A stretch of 64,000 nt of DNA from Cristatella mucedo (Eukaryota; Bryozoa; Phylactolaemata; Cristatellidae). Position numbers and translations under genes: made by a program. Under the pieces are notes generated by a model. It ran no database searches. It was given only the letters and a program-made list of their open reading frames with translations, and was not told where the DNA came from. The stretch covers positions 11,978,501-12,042,500 of the forward strand of contig WPIO01000002.1 in the NCBI GenBank assembly GCA_009760855.2, read 5' to 3'. Positions 1 through 32,441 of the stretch are shown here, one piece after another (the first letter of the stretch is position 1; every line of letters begins with the position of its first letter).

Positions 1-666
1 AGAATCTTTGGGGCATTCATATTTTCAAGACAAAAAGACATTAGATTACACAACTTCAGTGCTATATGGTTACACAAAGGCCGGTTAGGGTTAAAACTCG
101 TACGAGCATGTAAATGACTGCAAAAACATATCGAGCTGCATTATAAACCTTGTAAACGCTCTTTACCTAGCGAGAATTGCTAGCTACTCGTCAACTACAG
201 GGCAGAGCCACGTGCATTTTGTCTTATCCTAATGTGTCTCCGGGTCAATTTCCCGAGAAGAAGTATAAATCAATCTTTGTACTTTCCATGTACGCATCAG
301 CTTTGCTATTCGATGACAGGAAGCATAAAATAAGTATATTTGCTGCCTATTTGCATCCAAATTAATATTGTATCCGAAATGCTATGAAGGCGTCGATGTG
401 ACTCACTCACAGTGGTAGACGTTTTTTAATGGCGGCTTTCGGCGGCCTAAAACAAATCTTCCACAAAAACAAATATCAGTGAGCATAATTACAGGAAAAT
501 GCTGCACTAATATGTGGCTAGAAAATCTTTTTGATTAGCGACAAATAAGATACAACTCTTGCATCAAGAAGTTAACCGAGTGATTTTTAAAATGCAAGGT
601 ACATTTCAATTTCATATTCCATTTCCATTCAATAACAAAATGTAAAGCTGCTTCGTAAGAACTTAC
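1..666. other. Probable protease intron, left edge
   Basis: No minus-strand DIAL- or GDSGGP-like exon could be read here, so the next protease exon is probably off the left edge. Confidence 0.4.
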
Positions 667-19156
<18,490 letters not shown>

Positions 19157-19806
19157 CGCCGCGCACGTCACGACGCAGCTTAGGGCCAAGCCTATTACAC
19201 CACGCCTGTCAGCTGCGATTTACCGCCATTTGCCGCTAGCACGCAGCTGTGCTGGTCGCCGCAAGCTTCTCGGGTCTTGTGAAACCGCGTCCCTTACTGC
19301 GGTGTTCGCCGAAGAGCAAAATATGGCCAAGTTGGAGGCGGATATGAAAATAACTCCGAACACCCAAAATTGCAACCGTAGTGCAAGAACGAGAGTAGGT
19401 TATGCCGAGTTGTCATCGGCACTTCGAGCCCACTTTCGACCCTTACGAAACCTGACTTTAGAGTCACACCAACCCACCCGCCCTCTTTCGCTCTCCCACC
19501 CTCCCTCACTCGCTCTCCCTGCCTCTCTCTTCCTCCCTCCATCCGTCTCTCCCTTCCTCTCTCTCTTCCTTCAACTCTCGATCCCAGTTACAGGATGAGC
19601 TCCATCCCGACAGAGGCGGCGCTGCTCAACCACGCATAGATAGCAAACGCTCTTGGGACTGAGCGTTTAGCCGGATTTAGGCTGGCGCTACTACCGACTT
19701 GTTTCTGCTACCTGCAAGACGGCACCAGACTGGTTGTATTCACATCCACACCGGAAGTAATTGTGTCAGAATTCGAAGCCGGGGACTGGACGTGAGTGTG
19801 TGTAAA

Positions 19807-19965
19807 GAGCTGATTTAATAGCCTCATTTGTTTAGCGGTAGAAGAGCCTTAACGGACATCCCCATCGCCTGCGGTGGACAATGAAGAATTGCTCATTGCA
19901 GGACTCGAACACTCTACCCGGATCTTGAAGAGAGAGCCTCCCGGTCGACGACCCTGTGGGGCAAG
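19807..19965 (-). mobile_element. tRNA-derived SINE, family 1
   Basis: Reverse strand carries a B-box-like gttcgagtcctgc, then the family body (gcggtgg.. gtccgttaaggctcttctac, aggctattaaatcagct). Compare 32826-32993, 59572-59734 and 62835-62980. Confidence 0.7.
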
Positions 19966-20514
19966 GGTCTCGCACGTCTCGAAGCTTGGCCAATGACTCG
20001 TAGTAGCCGCAAATACACAAGCGTCAGCAGACGGCAGCAGACATCCGTTAGCCGCGGCTGCGCAGCGACAACGAAAGTGACGCCCCGCATCCGGATACGG
20101 ATACGCCCCGCATCCGGATACTCGGACTAGAGCAGTAGCGGCCGCAGTAGTGACCGCAGAGTCGCCACCGAGTCTCAGCCGACAGAGGATGGCCTGGACT
20201 CGGTCGCTGTATCGTTGCACTCGTTCACCTCGAGCTGCCACTCTCGATTGCAGCGCTATTCTCTCGAAAACCAATTAGCTTGGCTCTGAATTCTGATTTC
20301 TGAGCGTCGCATTTAATCAGTCTACAGCGAGTTCTTGACTTTTGGGGGAATACCAACTAAAGACTGGGTCTACAAAAGATTTGTAAATAGGTCACAGGCA
20401 CACCTAAGCGACCCAAAGCCGAAGACAGGGCGTTACGATAGTTTGCCTTATTCGGAAGGAGTTCAGATTTCTCAGTCGGAGCAAGATAATGAAGGAACCT
20501 GTGAACCAGGTGAG

Positions 20515-20645
20515 TGACGGAATCTTGAAGTCGATGCGCTGCTTGATGGGGGGGGCCAGTTCAGGGTGACAAGATGTGGTGTGATGTGGCTCACGATTGA
20601 CAGTCTATGGAAAATTCTTGACAATGTCAAGCAGATTGCTAGCTC
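20515..20645 (-). mobile_element. LINE family A, reverse transcriptase fragment
   Basis: Matches the family A stretch at 60655-60750 (gaagtcgat.tgctgcttga, agatgtggc..ctcacgat), which encodes the ADLHWLP region on the minus strand. Confidence 0.55.
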
Positions 20646-21653
20646 ACCATAGATCAGCTACAGCACTAGGCAGAAGTTCTAAAAAAGTGAGCAGCTGATT
20701 CACTACAAGTATGAGCAGTTTTCTGGCAACCCTCAAATGGTTCTAACCTCACTAAGCAGATCAGCTAGGGTATAAATGATCGCGGAAAGTACATTAAAGT
20801 GTGGTTTTCCTGTGTAGATTTCTATTCTCAGTCTTTTTTATCTATCTTTATAACTTACCGAACGTCGGTTTGTTGCTCTTGGCGTTCAGGGTTTGAAAAA
20901 AAAGCTGTACACAGCTACACACTAACCGAAACTGTGGGAGCCGAGCGTTCACATTATGGCTGCTTGGCCGATTTATTCTCTAGCGACTAGTTCGCTTTCC
21001 GTAGGCATGCAGACTTTAATTCAATTTTAGCAGATAGCATCGCCTCGGAGACCGCGAATTTGAGGCTTTTTCGTGGATTCTAAGTCTGGATTGTGAATCT
21101 AAGCAACTGGGCAATTGTTAATGATTAAGAGCAAAATTCCGGCAAAGCAAAAGACGCCAAAAGAATTTGAATCCAGAGAGATGACGACAGCTGACTCGCA
21201 TCCAGTGCATATGGTACCCTCTATTTCCGCTTGATAACGTAGGAATCCATTTATCTTGCAATTTCTAGGGCATGCGCAAATCTGGAGGGTTTTTAAGCGC
21301 AGATCTGTTTAACACTAAAAATTCTCAATTTCAAAGTTGCATCTAGTTTACCAACTAAACGAGTAACCTCATCCGGAAATTCGTCTTCCAGTCGAAAAAG
21401 AATGCTAGCCCTCTAGACCATACTCCCACAGTCCTACTTCTATGATGCAGGGCTAGGATCTGCTGCTGCCACGACGCGTTACTAACCTAATAAATACGTC
21501 CCTAGCCTTTAGGCTCGTCCTAAATGCAGTTAAAAAAGATTATTCTAGGAATAATTTGAATACAGGGTACATGAGAGCTCTGTGCTTCTTTTCACTGCTG
21601 TAGGCCTGAGAGTTCGAGCTTAGAGCTCGCCTCCGGGAGGCGACGTGATAGCT
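20646..21653. other. Unassigned intergenic sequence
   Basis: Moderate GC, no recognisable gene, RNA or repeat family. Confidence 0.4.
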
Positions 21654-21990
21654 GGAATGTATCTCCGTCAGTAACTCCACAAAGTCATAAAGACCATGTA
21701 GGTGTTACGCAGGAGAGTTTTGTATAGCGCACTCACAGCCTGAGCGGCTTTCGGTACGCATTCGGTAGCCAACAGACTTCGTCTCACGCAACAAACAGAA
21801 AGTGGGAAGCATAGCAGAGTTATGAGAGCAGTTGAGGTAGTTAGTAGCATAGAAGTAGCAGTTCAGGACCGCTGAAAAAGATGTGCCATAGTCGGCAGTT
21901 GGAGAGTAGATGTCTTTGCGTAAGAATTGTGGAAGCGAGTTCCACAGTCAAGGACCTGCAGAGCTAAAGCTGGGCACGTCACGAGCGCCA
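21654..21990 (-). mobile_element. LINE family B, 3' end
   Basis: Near-identical to 41271-41545 and related to 52149-52445 and the plus copy at 31640-31960. The reverse strand encodes the degraded C-terminus (SSAG..LWNSLP type) and a conserved 3' UTR ending in GGAGATACATT. Confidence 0.8.
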
Positions 21991-22106
21991 AATCCTTCCC
22001 ACCGGAAGCACGGTCTCCCCTCCCTTTTTTGGCAGCCGCGCTTCCAGGGTAAGGCTTCAGTAAGCTTAGGGAACCCGACGAGATTTATCGGGCGGCACGT
22101 CTACGT

Positions 22107-22180
22107 AACGTAATCTATCTCCGTTAGTAACTCCTCGAAGCCACGCAGTCTGCGTGGGTGTGACGCAGGAGAGTTTTCTT
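22107..22180 (-). mobile_element. LINE family B, short 3' terminus
   Basis: Contains the terminus tatctccgttagtaactcc and gtgacgcaggagagtttt, shared with the copy 120 bp to its left. Confidence 0.6.
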
Positions 22181-24300
22181 TACCGAACCCAAAGGCCTAC
22201 TCGGCTTTTCTGAACGCCTACGGCGGGCAGCTCGCCAATTGCATATTTCTCCCGGAGCCTGCTACTTTGTATAGGCGCAACGCGGGCTGCTCGACGGAGG
22301 CCTGCCGGAAGTGACGTGCCGTCGCCTCGAAGCTCCCCGCTCTCCGGTCTAGTGCCGCCGATTTATTTGCAACGGTTCCCTGGGTGGCAGCTGGCTGCTG
22401 CATATAGCTTCACCGGCTGCGGGCAGCTGCGGGCCGCTCTCCGAATGTGTGCGCGCGTGTGTGCGCGCGTGTGTGCGCGGGAGGATAGAGGCTGCTGCAC
22501 TCCGTGTGAGCTGCTGCACTGAAGGCTGGCACCTGGCGGCGCGCCGTGAGTGTGCAGCTTTCAGGGTCTAGACGGAGTTTCTAGATGGAGCAGACGGCGA
22601 CTTTGTTGTAGATGACACTGAACGCAAAGCATGAATCGCAGCCGCCCTCTGTTTATTCAAGCTAAAAAACAAGCTCTAACTTTAGGACGACACGGATTCC
22701 GTTTCCTAACCACTACTTGTAAAGAGTTTCGCGACTCTCAAAGTTTCTCGAAAGTTCTTTAAGTTAGCCTGTCAGTCAGTCAGTGCAACATTTCACTACC
22801 GAAGGTAAACTGCCACGCCTTCGGAAGGAAGTTACTGCAAATCTCAAAATTCGTGCATACTGATTTACTATACTAGGCATGACATGACCAGCACGTGCGA
22901 TGCGTAGTCTGGTTCTCGCTTCCGTAACAATTGGCCGTCCAGTAGCAAGACTTTTGAGCCACATCCGGCGTCCAACGGTCAGTGTGACGTAGCCCGGAGA
23001 ATGTGTGCACAGTTTCTGTAGGATGAAAGTTCGTAAATTATTGGACCCGCTCAAACCCGGCTGAGTGCGAGCTCAGAATTCTCTCTCTCTCTCTCTCTCT
23101 CTCTTTCGAAAGAACGCGCTCGTTTCAATTTTTGGAGAAATTTGTCGATTCATGTGACTTTGGCGATATGGAAGGAATAGCCGAGACGGCCGTGCGCGCT
23201 GCTCGGTTCTTCATCGTGCACACAGGCTTCTCTTCATAAGAGAACTGACTGACGCAACTCCTCAGCATCAGCCGAGTGTGATGTGACGAGCAAGCTCGTG
23301 AATTTATCTCCCGAAGCACGTAGCTTTCATAGCTACAGGCCGCTTTATCAAGACTCGCGGCTGCTCGCGGCTGGATGGTCGCGAAGATGTCGCCTGTTTC
23401 CGAACCGACTGTTTCGTACTGCACGCATCGCGGATGATTACGCACGCGGCGGCCAGCATTTCTCGTAGATCGACGCCGCAATTGCTGCTGGTGATGCTCT
23501 CCGAACGACGACTGCTCCGATATGCCGGCCGGCACTCTGCAATGCCAAGAGACGACAAAATAGCACGCGCGCTCGCTCGTTCATGCTGCAGAGGAATGCG
23601 CTTGGCATTGACGACACTCTGTCGGGATGAAAGTTTCACTGACCCTACGCTCCGAGTAGCTCCCGTACTTGTGACTCTAGCGCTCTCGGTCACTTTTACG
23701 AAATCCCCGAGAGATCGTCGTCAGAAGCTTCACCGGAAAAGAAGCTTCGGCAATCGGTGAAAGCGGACATTGACGTGCACTTGACCTGCACTTGACCAGC
23801 ACGCTATCAGACAGCCTAGCCTGGCTCGTGGTGACGCTGCTTTAATAAGGCTACCCGCCCTGACTTTCTAACGTTGTGACCTGAATAATCAAGGTTCGCT
23901 ATCGCTGACCTATCGCGGCACCCCGTACGGTCGTAGCCCGTGCACGCGCAAGGTCGTGACCATGACCCCTATTTTACTGTATATACGAATTTTTTTTCTG
24001 AAAGTGCATAAAAGTTGATGAAAGTTGAGCAGGCGCATATTTAAACCCTAGTGTAGTAAGCTTGATTGCGGAGATACACGCAAGCAGCTCTTCAAAGAAA
24101 ATTTCCTTTACGAAAAATGTTCATCGCGCCGTACCAATATCTGGGAGCGTGACTGTCATCAATGCTACTAATTACGCTTCTTGCTGATTAGTGATGGATA
24201 TTGGTTGATTAAGAAGACTGGCTAAGCACTATCGTCACTGTGTTAGGAAATTGAAAAAATGTTAGGTAGCTTAAAAACCATATGCTTGTACAGAAACATG
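22181..24300. other. Moderately GC-rich sequence, no gene recognised
   Basis: Includes gtgtgcgcgc repeats at about 22446-22480 and a short (CT)n at 23080-23104. Opposed open frames at 23125-23760 have no domain I know. Confidence 0.4.
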
Positions 24301-24304
24301 TTCG

Positions 24305-24307
<3 letters not shown>

Positions 24308-24335
<28 letters not shown>

Positions 24336-24368
24336 ATTATATACGTGTATATTATTATTATTATTATC
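24308..24368 (+). repeat. (TA)n and (ATT)n microsatellite
   Basis: About 13 TA units, then a short spacer and ATT triplets. Confidence 0.9.
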
Positions 24369-27300
24369 CATGTCACAAGTAGAATAGCTCTTCACAAGAT
24401 ATTTAAGAAGCCCATTTGTACAGTTGAAGGTCGCGATGCACTGATTTTGTGCTGTTAGCATAATCTGCCTGAGAAGGCAATTGATTCGTCCTAATGATTG
24501 ACGAACGTTCACTCTTCCCTGCAACTCTGGTAGAAATTTAGATACTCTCGAGACAGTGAGGTCTCGATTTTGTTTACCCTGTTTATTTTCTGATTTTATA
24601 AATCAATGTTTTTGTTGCTAGTATATCGAGAACAGCTTTGCTTGGAATAATCGTCAGTAAGATTTAGAAAATTGTGTAAATAAGTGAGGGCGAAATTGCA
24701 GATTCTTCTTATAACCTATGTACTCGTTAAAGATATATGATTGGACGACTGCTATCTGTACATGACGCATTTACAATAACCTTCAAACTCTCCTATTGGT
24801 TTGATTGTCAGGTTAGTCAACCGCGATATGTTGGTTCAATTCAGCCTTCTAAGCGTCATAGCATGTCGCTTATTGGTCTTCTATTAGGACTACACAGTGG
24901 TAGTGCACCAAATAGCCTGCTTCGTTTGGATATTGGCTTTTTTCGCTTAAATCCACTTATGTGTAGAAGTCTCACTCTGGCCGACAGGTGACATAAGCTA
25001 AGCACGTGATTCTGAAGGGTGGTACGCGCCAGCAGCTGGTTTTCGATAGATCAACTGGGTGCCGTCTTTCCATTTCTTATACTTTACCGTCGCTCTGTCG
25101 TCCCTTCATTTCGCACATAATTTGGCCCACCATCTTTGTTACATAAGTCTGTTTTCCTAATTTGCAAATAGTAGACACAAATACTGCCATGCAGTTTTAA
25201 TTCGACTCTCGTGCCACAATGTTGAGAACATATTTACAATGCAGGTGCTCAATGGACGCAAAGGGGGTATAATACTAATTAAATACTAATACGGTTACAC
25301 AAGTGTATTAAATAACTCAGCATGTGTGTGTGTGTGAGGGTATTAATGTTATGCGAGTAAGCGTGAGGTGGGAGCATGCTATGTATTATTTGCACAGCAG
25401 TAATGCTAATGGTAATGCCGGTCTATATCGACCTAAGGTTACCGAATCTCGATTCACAGCTCTTCACAGCTCAATACGAGAGAAGTAACAAACAAGGTTT
25501 AATGGAAAGCTAAGTAAATTTCCTTAAAAAGAAGTCAAACGTACGCAAGTAAAGTGCTTAGACAAAGGTATGCAAAAGCACACCAAAAGACACTCTGGGC
25601 AACATCTCATAATGAGGCTAGGAATGTGCACTGAATCATCCACAGGTGAGCAAAACAAAGAAAAAGGAAAAAGAGTCTGATTCAGTGGCCAGAGAGAGCA
25701 TTGAGCTGTACACATGTTTTAAGTTGAAACCTAAAGGATGCGAATTCAATGCAGCTGGTGGCAGAAGCCAAAACAGAGACTTAAGTATGTCCACGAATAC
25801 TCAATGAAGATTGATGATCTGCAAAATATTTTAATTTAGTGCGAGAAACAACTAGGCGACTGCAGCAAGCTGAAGAAGCAAGGGAAGAGTTTTTCTGCTG
25901 GAGCGACAAGGTAGGATAAGATGGGCGTCGTTCAGACCACTCAAGCAGCCTGTGACAGCTAGAGACAGGATGACTTACGTTCGATTCGCTGCTCGCTAGG
26001 CAGCCATGGAAACTCAGCCACAAGTGGTGAGATGCTTCAGCTGGCACCGTCTGATTGCGTAGCCAGCGAGTTTGAGTAAATACTCTTGCCGCGTGAAATA
26101 TTCTAAAATATAAAGGTGTCGGCTGTGCTTATTGTTGGGATGGCTATTTAAAAAAAATTAATACGTTGATCGTTATATTCATAAGGTTGGTAGATATTGT
26201 GTATAGAGAGAGCTATGACTTCAGATTATTTTTCTGAAGGCAAACCTCAATTTATCTTCAATATGTGGACTGCACTTGAGAAATATTTGGCGTATTGACC
26301 TATCTTTTACCCGCGGAAATTGCATAGTATTGCTACTATTGTTATTTTGCTTTGATAAAAGACAGACCAGAGTAATGTACTATTAGTTTGTGCGAAAAAA
26401 TACTGTTCGGGATTAAAGCATTATAAAAGTGATGAAAAAGCTTGTGAAGAGTTACTTGTCTCATTTTATCGCCATTAGATAGTAAGATTAATGATAGGTA
26501 CATTTAAATTGTCGTATTTGAATTTTTGTAACAGATTGCTAAACTTCTTTTGAGGCACGTAAGATAGGATGAAAAGTGAACGTGTCAGCTAACTATTGAA
26601 AATGACATGCTGCACGATTTGCTACTGAATGTCCTAAGCATGATATTTTAACAATCGCAATAACAAGAAGGGTGGCCATGCGGACAGATCAAATCAAACA
26701 GTGCGAAGAACTTGTGGTTTTTTGCCGTTTCGCGTTAAATGCCTCAGGTTAAGAGAACTCGGGATGTCAGTTGACCACGTCGCAAGCGTTAGTTTGCATT
26801 CTGGTATGTCTCCAAGTAATATATGTTGGATAGAAGTACAGTTGATTATCGGTTAACTGAGTGGTACACGAGGAACATCTAAACAATATGAAATTCAAAG
26901 AAGGAAGCCTGGAAAAGAGAATTGCTACGCTATCAGTAAATGGCGAGGCGGTACATTGTAAGCTTTAATTGGCAGTGGGCTAGTGCTCGTCAGAAAAAAA
27001 GTGATATGTAACATGAAAGGTGCGACGTAGTCTTGTTTTCATGCAGTATAAGAAAGTTGACTGCCATCCAAACGTCGGTCAGAAATCAACTATAAAGTTG
27101 AGAGTCTCAAACGTGACAGGAGTTACAAAAATGTACTTACTGAGGTGAGCATGAGTTTCGTGGAAATTGTGGAGGTTTTAAACGGTTTTTATTGCGAACT
27201 TTGTCAAGGGTAAGAGGACAAACGTGGAAGTAGGGGAGCCTAGAGCAGAGCCGTGAGAGCTTGCCGGAGGAGTAAGCAACTATGCCATAGCGAGGCAATA

Positions 27301-29589
27301 GATGACCCTAACTCGTAACTGATGCTGCTTGACCCGAAAACCAATACGTATCATTAAATAATTGATCGCATTCAATACGTAAACATCGCATAAAAAACTA
27401 TTATATTTGGTGCCAACAAAAGTGTGGCTATTTACGTCTGCCCAAGAGCTATGTGGCTAAGCTGGACTCTGACTACTGCAAGAATTCCATCACCGGTGAA
27501 GTGAGGGTAAACAGAGGCCGAGTCTTCTTGTGGTTAAACTTCATTCAATAGCAGTAGGCTTTCAACAGGAAGCCTCTGGAATGAGGCAGCTGACTGCCAT
27601 TTTCTTAATGTTCAAAATAGACTCGTGTCTCTGGAAACTGGTAGCAACATATGGCAAGATGGAGTTCCGGGGAAGTACAACTTTATTGCCCAGTGTAACG
27701 CTCATACGCTCGGCTTATGTTGATCTTTCCAGTGTTAGATTCTCGGGCCTGACGTTGCAACTAAAAAATTTTTTTAGACTTGAACGATATGTTAAAAGGC
27801 TGTATTTAAGAGCAAATCTATTTTAAGCTAATTTAGGATTAATATTACTGCGTGAGTATCGATCGAATTATTCTCCAGAATAGTTGCGTGGGGTATAATT
27901 TGCAAACAACCGGCGCTGTCCTGATCTCGGTCACTTTGTCTTATCCAATCAGAGGAAATAATGCCCTTCATTTACACTTTGGCATTTCTTAATTGAAACC
28001 AAAGATGGCCACTTGTCTTGCTCGAAAGAATCTTATTTTTGTTGCATATCTAATCAATAATAGATTTAGTTTTTTCTTTCGCCTGTAGCATTTATCGAAA
28101 AGCCAGAAAACACGACGCCATATATTTTTATATCGTCTAAGCGTGTGTATTACAACGACAGATTGCTTGTGCATGTACCACACCGTACTACTAAGGTAAG
28201 TCTAATCCATGCTAGATATTCAGCCAAAGCAGAGTTTCGTATGGTGCGATCAGGTTTACTAAAGAATGAAGTTTAGTGAAACTTCTATATGAGTGCATCT
28301 TTATTTTTAGCTTATTTTGCTTTTCAAATCCATTAGAATATGCACAAAGACAAAGTATTCGATTCTTTTTAACGGCTCTTTGAAGTCAGTGAGCATGCCA
28401 CCAACTGCCCGTATGCTGGGACGCTCATGAAGCAAGAACGATTAGCCCAGGTCGTTTGTCTGGTCTAAAATCCGTTTTAGGATTCATCCATACGTTCTGA
28501 TGGGATTTAGCCCATCTCAGGATAAATCCACTGATAGCCGTAAAGTAGAGCATTTTGGTTTCATTGTAGAAATAGTTAACATCATTAGGTACCAGAGCCC
28601 TTAGATACTTGCATATCGCTCGACTCGGACTCTTGGAGCTATAGCACCTCAGCTCTCTATCTCTCTTTCTTCTAACAGCTGGTAACACTCGCTGAGATCA
28701 GCTCTGATTTGCACTGTCTGCACTGCAATTAAACTCTATTTTTATTTATTTGAAGCTCCCTTTTAATTAGCAGTGATCTCATGCTGTGCATAGCGAGGCT
28801 ATTTGCGTCCCTGCTGTACCGCCGCTTGATTTGGCATCCTGCAAAAGATTATATAAGTTATACAAGTTCCTGTAAATCGAAAGCCCTATCTTGGACTGCC
28901 ATTTTACTCTTTATCTTGTACAAACATATTCTTTTTTGCTTTCGTGTTCTTTAGTGCGATGTTACTTATAAAGGGCTTTTGAGTGTTATAACGCCCTCGG
29001 AACACGGTAGGTTTCCGGTCATGTAATAATCCAATATTGCATATTCTCAAAAGTTGGAAACTCAGCCGATGGATGGAGCGCATTTTACGGGGTGGCTAAT
29101 ATTTACACCGAGAAAAGAACTCAGTTCATTGACGAAAAACAGTCTTTGAATGAGTAACATGCAGAAATAGCGCTTGTGACTTCAATGCAGGTGGATCTGC
29201 TTAGGAAAGCAAATGAGTATTGGTATAGTGGCTCAACCTGCTGGCAACTATGGAGTAGGAAAACTCCAAAAACCTATAGGCTAAGCGTGAAAGCTACCAT
29301 TTTTAAAGGCCTCTTAGGTGGCTAGCCAAAATCTGCGTGATGTGCAGAAACCCACGAGTCTGTATGGTGACTAATTTCAGTACATCCATCTATGAAACAG
29401 CAACAGCCTCACAAATGCAGAGCGCGGGCCTGAAATGCCTTCACCAATAACAAGATCCGGTGAGTAGACTAAGCGAGTAGGCTAAAAGATGGAGCATCAG
29501 AAGACGATAATTTAGTGAAGGGCTGTTGCATGCCCTATTTACTAACCTCGTACCACAGCAGGGGTATCGGTATGGTGGCACGAAATGTT
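24369..29589. other. Long AT-rich stretch with no recognised feature
   Basis: No open frame above about 100 codons, no known domain and none of the window's repeat families were recognised. Confidence 0.4.
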
Positions 29590-29672
29590 AGCTAATACAA
29601 AACCTCATTTATATAGCGGTAGAAGATCCTAACGGCTATCATTCCCGCTCGAGGTGAGCAATACAGAATTAA
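29590..29672 (-). mobile_element. tRNA-derived SINE, family 1, 3' fragment
   Basis: aacctcatttatatagcggt and agaagatcctaacggctatc are the reverse complement of the SINE-1 body seen at 32930-32985. Confidence 0.55.
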
Positions 29673-31494
29673 AAACCTAGTGTAACCACTGTAAAAGTTG
29701 AGAAATGATTGAAAATAGTCATGATGCGTAGGTCAAGCACGATCGTGCATGGCGGGAATATTCACCGACGAAAGAAAGGAACTTGAAAGCAAAGAAAATC
29801 TTGATAGCTCACCTTTGACGTTACAAAATTGAAGAACTGTTAATTCAAAAGTTATGAAAGTTGCTGAGGTTAGCTCGGCGATGTAGCCAAAGATTGTTGG
29901 GCAATAGGCCTTCGTAAGCTTTATAGCAAGTGGCTGTGTTTCATCTTTCAGCTTTCCCAGTGAGTGGTCGGCTTCGGGTCGGATACAGGTATAGCCCCGT
30001 TAAAGAATTAGTAGCTTGGTTGCTGCTGTCATTTCCGGAGTGTGTGGTGTGTGTAGGAGTACGTGCATTTATTACTAGCAGCGGTTGAGCTTCGTACGGA
30101 GAGATATATCTGCTCCCGGGTGGTGTATGAAGACTTCGACGATCTGCCTTACGGTGCAATAGATACGACGCCTGTGGGATTGCAAAAGCTCATTCAAAAC
30201 CATCGAGAAAGAGAGGAACGATTGTGCTAACTCGTTGTTTTAAACTTTGATTTGTAACAATTTATTAACCATATATTTGCCCTCCTCGGTGTCATTACGT
30301 GGTCCACGCTACAGCGAATTTCCGTGACGGCAGACGGGAAGGAGAACACGTGAAATCGATAGAAAAGTCAGCGCGTCCTTGAAATGCCTCGGCTCTATGT
30401 TTTTCTAAGGTGAGAAGCAACTGTGAGTGCTTCCTATGCACTAATTTGGGGCGGCAACGGCAAGTACACCTGCTAAGACTTTCTCCCTGGGCATTGGAAG
30501 TTGGATGTTTAACTCTAAAAAATTACTAGCAAACCTTATTGTGCCATCGAGTAGCTGCGTAAGCACAACATAAATCTATCCAAAAAACAGCACTGAAACA
30601 AAAGGAGCTACCGGAAGTAAAGAGTACCACGCCAAAGTCTGGCAAGTCTGACTGGCGAGCTCACTTAGACGTTCTGCGCCCGATGTGACTATCCCGTGGC
30701 TGCTGCCCTTTAAATGAAGTTCGTAGGTCACAGGTACAGCACACGTGACGGTGCCACTCCAGAGAAATGCATGCCAATTATTGGGTGGAGCTTGTACCAT
30801 GGAACGCACAGGCAACAAGTTTTAGTTGCTGAACTCAGACACGCAGGCATGCCGCCAGTAGCAGCGCACGGCAGCAATCAAGAACGCCCATACCTTAATA
30901 TAGTGAGTCGATGTCATAAAGGTAGACAAGTCCATTCGACAGCCACAGAGGGCCATAAATGTTCATCACCAACCATAGTGTCGCACTGACCATGAAGCCC
31001 AAAATACAACTAATTCCTGTGACATGAGTATGGGTTCATATAGCATCTCAGCATAAATTACGGAACGATCGATTCCTAATGATTATAATATGAAACCTTT
31101 AATAACCACAAGCATGTTCATAATCTTGTCGCTTTGGCATGAACGCTTAAATTATGACTGTACTTAAATTAAGGCTATCGTTAGCATATTATACAGGAAA
31201 CCTAACATAAAATGTGTGGTAGGTTTCAACCTTCGGTTTTGTCTTATCGTCAGGTTCTATCGTAAATTACTGCCGGGGATTTTTTCAGACACCTTCTACG
31301 GAGCTGTCGTCGTAACTGTCACGTCATCTTCTTCTGAACAGACAGTCGTCACAACAACGGGCTTCAACGCATCATCTGAGCATTTTGGTGTATCTGAAAT
31401 TCAATTCAACAGGATTTCCCTTGGGTGGAGGCCTGCGAACGACTTTGGCTTCATTGACCTTTTTCGATATACAGATCTGCAGAGTTCGTAAACT
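29673..31494. other. Unassigned sequence
   Basis: No gene recognised. An open frame at 31216-31491 is Ser/Thr/Val-rich (VVVTVTSSSSEQTVVTTT) after an acceptor-like tttttcag, but it has no partner exon or known domain. Confidence 0.4.
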
Positions 31495-31968
31495 GACCCA
31501 AAAGGCCAAGGCCACGGCTTGGCTCCTCCGTACCTAGCTGAGCTGCTGCTGCACCGGTTTCAGCCTCTTCGTGCCTTCAGGTCCCGTGTGGGCAATAAAT
31601 TAGCTGTTCCATTCCTCCGCTTAAATACCGTTGGCGACAGAAGCTTTAGCTCTGCAGGTTCTAGACTGTGGAACTCACTTCCACACTTTTTACGCAATGA
31701 CAACTACTCTCGTGCTGCCGACTATGGCTCATCCTTTTCAGCGGTTCTGAGCTGCTACTTCTATGCTACTCACAACCTCAACTGCTCTCCTTAATCTGCC
31801 TTGCTTCCCACTTTCTCTTTGCTACGTGAGACGAAGTCTGTTGGCTACCAAATGCGTACCAAAAGCCGCTAGGCTGTGAGTGCGCTATACACAACTCTCC
31901 TGTGTAACATCCATATTGTCTTTATGGCTTTGTGGGGTTACAGATGGAGATACATTACATTACATATT
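31495..31968 (+). mobile_element. LINE family B, ORF2 C-terminus and 3' end
   Basis: Encodes LAPPYLAELLLHRFQPLRAF, then FLRLNTVGDRSFSS and GSRLWNSLPHFLRN, the C-terminal signature of CR1/L2/Jockey-like ORF2. It ends GGAGATACATTACATTACAT, a pentanucleotide tail that differs from family A. Confidence 0.85.
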
Positions 31969-31989
31969 GATACCTAAGTTGATGTCAAA

Positions 31990-32441
31990 GCTAGAACGTG
32001 ATTAGTGCACACAACACAAAATCAGCCTCCTCGTGCGCTTAGGTCCTCTATTGACAATGAATTAGCTTTTCCATTCCAACGCTTAAAGAAAGTCGGTGAC
32101 GTAATCTTTTGCAGTGCAGGTCCTAGACTGTGCAACTCACTTCCTCAATTCTAGTGAAACGACGTCTACTCTAGCACGGTAGACTGTGGCAAACAAATCC
32201 TTTCCAGCCATCATGAGCTGCTGCTTATATGCTAATCACTACCTTAACTGTTCTCCTGACTCAGATATGCTTCTCACTTTCTCATTTTTTCGTGAGATGA
32301 AATATGTTGGCTGCCACGTACGTACGTACAGGAAGCCGCTTAGGCTTCGAGTGAGCTGTAGAGAACTCTCTTGCATGGCACCCTCTTAGTCTCTGTTCTG
32401 TAGCTGTCTGGGGTGACAGACGGAGATACATTACATTACAT
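31990..32441 (+). mobile_element. LINE family B, second 3'-end copy in tandem
   Basis: Repeats the 3' half of the copy just upstream (cctcctcgtgcgcttaggtc, gtgcaactcacttcctc, gaagccgcttaggct) and ends in the same GGAGATACATTACATTACAT. Confidence 0.8.

Noticed and set aside
31216-31491. Ser/Thr-rich open frame after an acceptor-like site
   Set aside because: No donor in phase, no neighbour exon and no known domain.
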